Shown: positions 61,766-64,000 of the stretch, one piece after another
How the letters are laid out: each line of letters opens with the position of its first letter
How positions within the stretch are numbered: position 1 is the first letter of the stretch
Source: Aalborg-AAW-1 sp964458335
GTDB taxonomy: Bacteria; Patescibacteriota; Gracilibacteria; Absconditabacterales; Absconditicoccaceae
Direction: 5' to 3'
DNA length: 64,000 nt
Assembly: GCA_964458335.1 (NCBI GenBank)
Contig: CAYWIJ010000003.1
Location: 26,787-90,786, forward strand
The notes under the pieces: model-generated
Seen by the model: the letters and a program-made list of their open reading frames with translations, nothing else
The model's database searches: none
What the model was told of the DNA's origin: nothing
Made by a program: the position numbers and the translations under genes

Positions 61766-63592
61766 TTATTTAGCTTGTTCAAGAGCCTGTAATCTCGCTT
61801 CGAGAGCGTTTATTTGAGATTGTTGAGATTTCAATTGAGCTTGTTGGTCAGCATATTTATCGAAGAGAGAATCAAGTTTATTTGAAAGTTCTCTGATAGC
61901 TTCGATAACTGGAGCCACAAGGTTTCCATACGATACTGATTTGTAGCCTTCGTCATCAGTTTGCACCAATTCAGGATAGGCTTTCTCTACTTCCTGAGCG
62001 ATCACTCCGATATCATTCTTTTCTGAGAGTTTGTTGTAATAACTGTATCCGTGGACAGAAAGTAATTTTTCAAGAGGTGTCTTGAGAAGAGCAATATTCG
62101 CTTTATATCTTGCATCTGAGTTGTAGTAGTAAGCATTTGCTCTTGCTGTTCCGTTCACGAAGAGTTTATCAGTAGATGAAGGAGACCATGTAGATTCATA
62201 TCCAATCGCTGCATAGGTACTTGTCTTCAAAGTACCCCCTACGGTGGTATTACCATTGAGGCTGGTATTTCCGACAACATTAAGGACATTTGAAGAGCTA
62301 CTACTGTTTTTCTTGATAGTAAAGGTATTAGTAGTTCCATTCGCTTCTACAAAGACAGGTTGTGCATCTCCTCCTCCATCACCTGGAGCTTGAACAACTC
62401 CTTGCATACCTCCTCCATCATCTTCTTCTCATCCTATACCTCTTCCAGCAAGTTCTCCATCTTCCATTCCTCCTTCTACGGTCGTTATACCATTTCCTTT
62501 CAGTGTGAAACTGTTATTTACGGTAAGATTACTACCCACTTTTAGGGTTTGGGAGATATTGGCGTGTCCTACGACATCCAGAGCTTGAGTAGGAGCAGAT
62601 GTGTTAATACCAACACCCTTTGCATTGATGCTATAGTTTGCTTTGGTACTAGGGTTGAGACCAACTTTTTGCTGAGCAAATACTTCTACTAGATCATTGT
62701 GAATAGTAGTATTGAGTTCAGTATAGTTATTCGTGATCTTCAAATTACGGTTTGCTGTCTCATTACCATACGTAGTCCCATTGGCTTTACGAAGGAGGAG
62801 ATTTCCACGAATCTCAGATGATCCAGCGACGACCATAGCAGTATCTAGCATATCAGGTCCTTGTAGATTTTCTTGAGTTACTCCAACTCTCAGATATTGC
62901 TGACCAGCATCAGTGTTTTTACCAGCGATAGCTGCAGTTCCGTCAGGAGTAGCGAAAAATCAATCTTGGTCATTATTTGGATTTCTTTGGAAGACCTGAC
63001 TATCATCAGTCATTCGTTCAGAAAGATCATCAGTAATCCATATTTTTCCGTCTTGGTCGATGATGAGCAGACATCTCTTCTCTTGTGGTATTCAATGACC
63101 TTGCCTCTCAGGACGACAATTGACCGCATCGCTATAGATAAAGACATCACCGTTGGAAGTCAGAGACCCTACTTCAAGATTTCCTCCTACACTCGCTTCT
63201 CTCTGTACCGTAAGATTACCATCCACGGTAGCATCGCTAGAAACGTTCAGAAAATCGGTAGAGACTTGATCTGCTTCTACCGTAGCTGCTTTCACTGCAC
63301 CCGATGCTCCAACGAGAGATATCGTAACATCATCACCAGATCTTGCCAATCCTGCTGCTGACAAAAAGATATTCTTAATCGTAATGGCGTTGTTTACCAA
63401 TCCATTGGTTGCAATAGTAAGATTACTGGTAGAGGTTTGTGGGTTAGGATCTAATCCACCTTTCGTCCCTCCTGCTTGGTGTTGTGCAAAAGTAATACTT
63501 GTAAAAAGACTAGCAACTCACAATACAACTCATAGCGTGAGAGCAGAGCGTTTTGAGCTGAAGTGAGATCTAAAGAATTTGTTTGATTTCAT
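61766..63592 (-). CDS. Fibre-like secreted protein with S74 intramolecular chaperone domain
   Basis: 608 aa from ATG 63590-63592, stop TAA. Signal peptide with two TGA-Gly (ALTLGVVLGVASLFTSITFA), then long beta-rich repeats of the tail-fibre type (NVSSDATVDGNLTV, VGGNLEVGSLTSNGD, NGNTTVGGTL). The C-terminus is a peptidase S74 domain: SDARYKANIALL, YSYYNKLSEKNDIGVIAQE, GYKSVSYGNLVAPVIEAI, followed by a coiled coil. S74 domains drive trimer folding and cut themselves off; the conserved Ser of SDARYK-type cleavage is present. Likely a trimeric surface fibre. Confidence 0.82.
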
Positions 63593-64000
63593 GTGTGTGG
63601 TTTATAAAGACTAAAATAACACAATGGATAAGAAGGAGAAAATCCTTTGACTGTAGTATAGGGTATTTGTTATAGAAAGCAAAAAATCACTTTTTCTGAC
63701 AGGATATTGGTGTTGTTATTTGTTTAAAATATGGTATAATATATCAAAGGAGGAGTCATTGCGAGGCGATAGCCGTGGCAATCCATAGTAATGAGGGTAG
63801 TGGATTGTTTCGTCCTCCTTTCAGTCGTCCTCGCAATGACGGGCAAAAGGAGGAGTCATTGCACGAGGCAAAAGGAGGAGTCATTGCGAAGCCGAAGGCT
63901 GTGGCAATCCATAGTAATAAGAGGAGTGGATTGCTTCGTCGTTCCTCCTCGCAATGACGGGCAAAAGGAGGAGTCATTGCACGAGGCAAAAGGAGGAGTC
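63593..64000. repeat. Non-coding tail with tandem palindromic repeats
   Basis: The 408 bp after the fibre gene carry no convincing gene. From 63745 onward there are two complete palindromic units beginning AGGAGGAGTCATTGCGA and ending CCTCGCAATGACGGGC, separated and followed by short AAAAGGAGGAGTCATTGC pieces; the array is cut by the window edge. GGCAATCCATAGTAAT occurs twice. These are related to the copies at 30640 and 33203. Confidence 0.8.

Noticed and set aside
63384..63566. 60-aa plus-strand ORF inside the S74 fibre gene
   Set aside because: Shadow of a coding region on the other strand with no independent evidence.
1..64000. CRISPR array
   Set aside because: No regularly spaced direct repeats with unique spacers were seen; the tandem units near 64 kb are palindromic and irregular.
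1..64000. rRNA genes
   Set aside because: No conserved 16S, 23S or 5S stretch was recognised.

Overview
The window is a metagenome-style scaffold with two 10-N gaps (37048-37057 and 60986-60995). From about 18.5 kb to the right end it is the AT-rich chromosome of a Candidate Phyla Radiation bacterium of the Gracilibacteria / Absconditabacteria (SR1) type. The evidence is pervasive in-frame TGA that falls on conserved glycines (NCBI genetic code 25, UGA = Gly), in FtsW, GlyS, GatA, AspS, LysS, sortase and many surface proteins. Read with the standard code almost every gene here is shattered; read with UGA = Gly they become single full-length ORFs, and all coordinates from 6.6 kb onward use that code.

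From 1 to 18.3 kb the DNA has a different character: richer in GC, flavobacterial in codon use and in start-site style, and with a plausible Bacteroidetes TAnnTTTG promoter. It holds (i) a truncated TPR histidine kinase and its response regulator; (ii) an unfamiliar six-gene cluster (2.4-6.5 kb) centred on a double-AAA ATPase flanked by two paralogous zinc-ribbon proteins and ending with a tiny membrane protein; (iii) small genes, a Fic protein, a replication-relaxation-like protein and a VirD4/TraG-type coupling ATPase; (iv) five small co-directional hypothetical genes; (v) an adenine-N6 and a cytosine-C5 DNA methyltransferase; and (vi) a large serine recombinase whose reading frame runs into a tRNA-Arg gene. 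This looks like an integrated mobile element of flavobacterial ancestry. Genes from 6.6 to 18.3 kb carry a low density of UGA codons, several at invariant glycines (Walker A, FGGG, ENVPG), so they are being translated in a code-25 host. The first 6 kb has no UGA-Gly and still uses TGA as stop, which suggests either very recent acquisition or an assembly junction near 6.5 kb.

The core region contains translation genes (glyS, gatA, lysS, aspS, efp, an m5U rRNA/tRNA methyltransferase), nusA, an FtsW/RodA-type SEDS protein, cell-wall enzymes (an M23 peptidase, a lysozyme-like protein, a LytM pseudo-peptidase, a sortase), two divergent CorA transporters, a phospholipase D-like protein, an RRM RNA-binding protein, a histidine phosphatase and many anchored or secreted proteins of unknown function (PKD, Ig-like and SLH-like repeats, a lipoprotein).

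The last 9 kb is a surface-protein variation zone. A large Cys-rich secreted protein gene (59.2-61.6 kb) shares a 161-bp near-identical inverted segment with a signal-less ORF at 57.8 kb, a third related fragment sits at 55.1 kb, and an identical terminator palindrome recurs. An S74-type autoprocessing fibre-like protein follows. Several families of short palindromic repeats are scattered through 28-64 kb, and one appears to lie in frame inside a methyltransferase gene.
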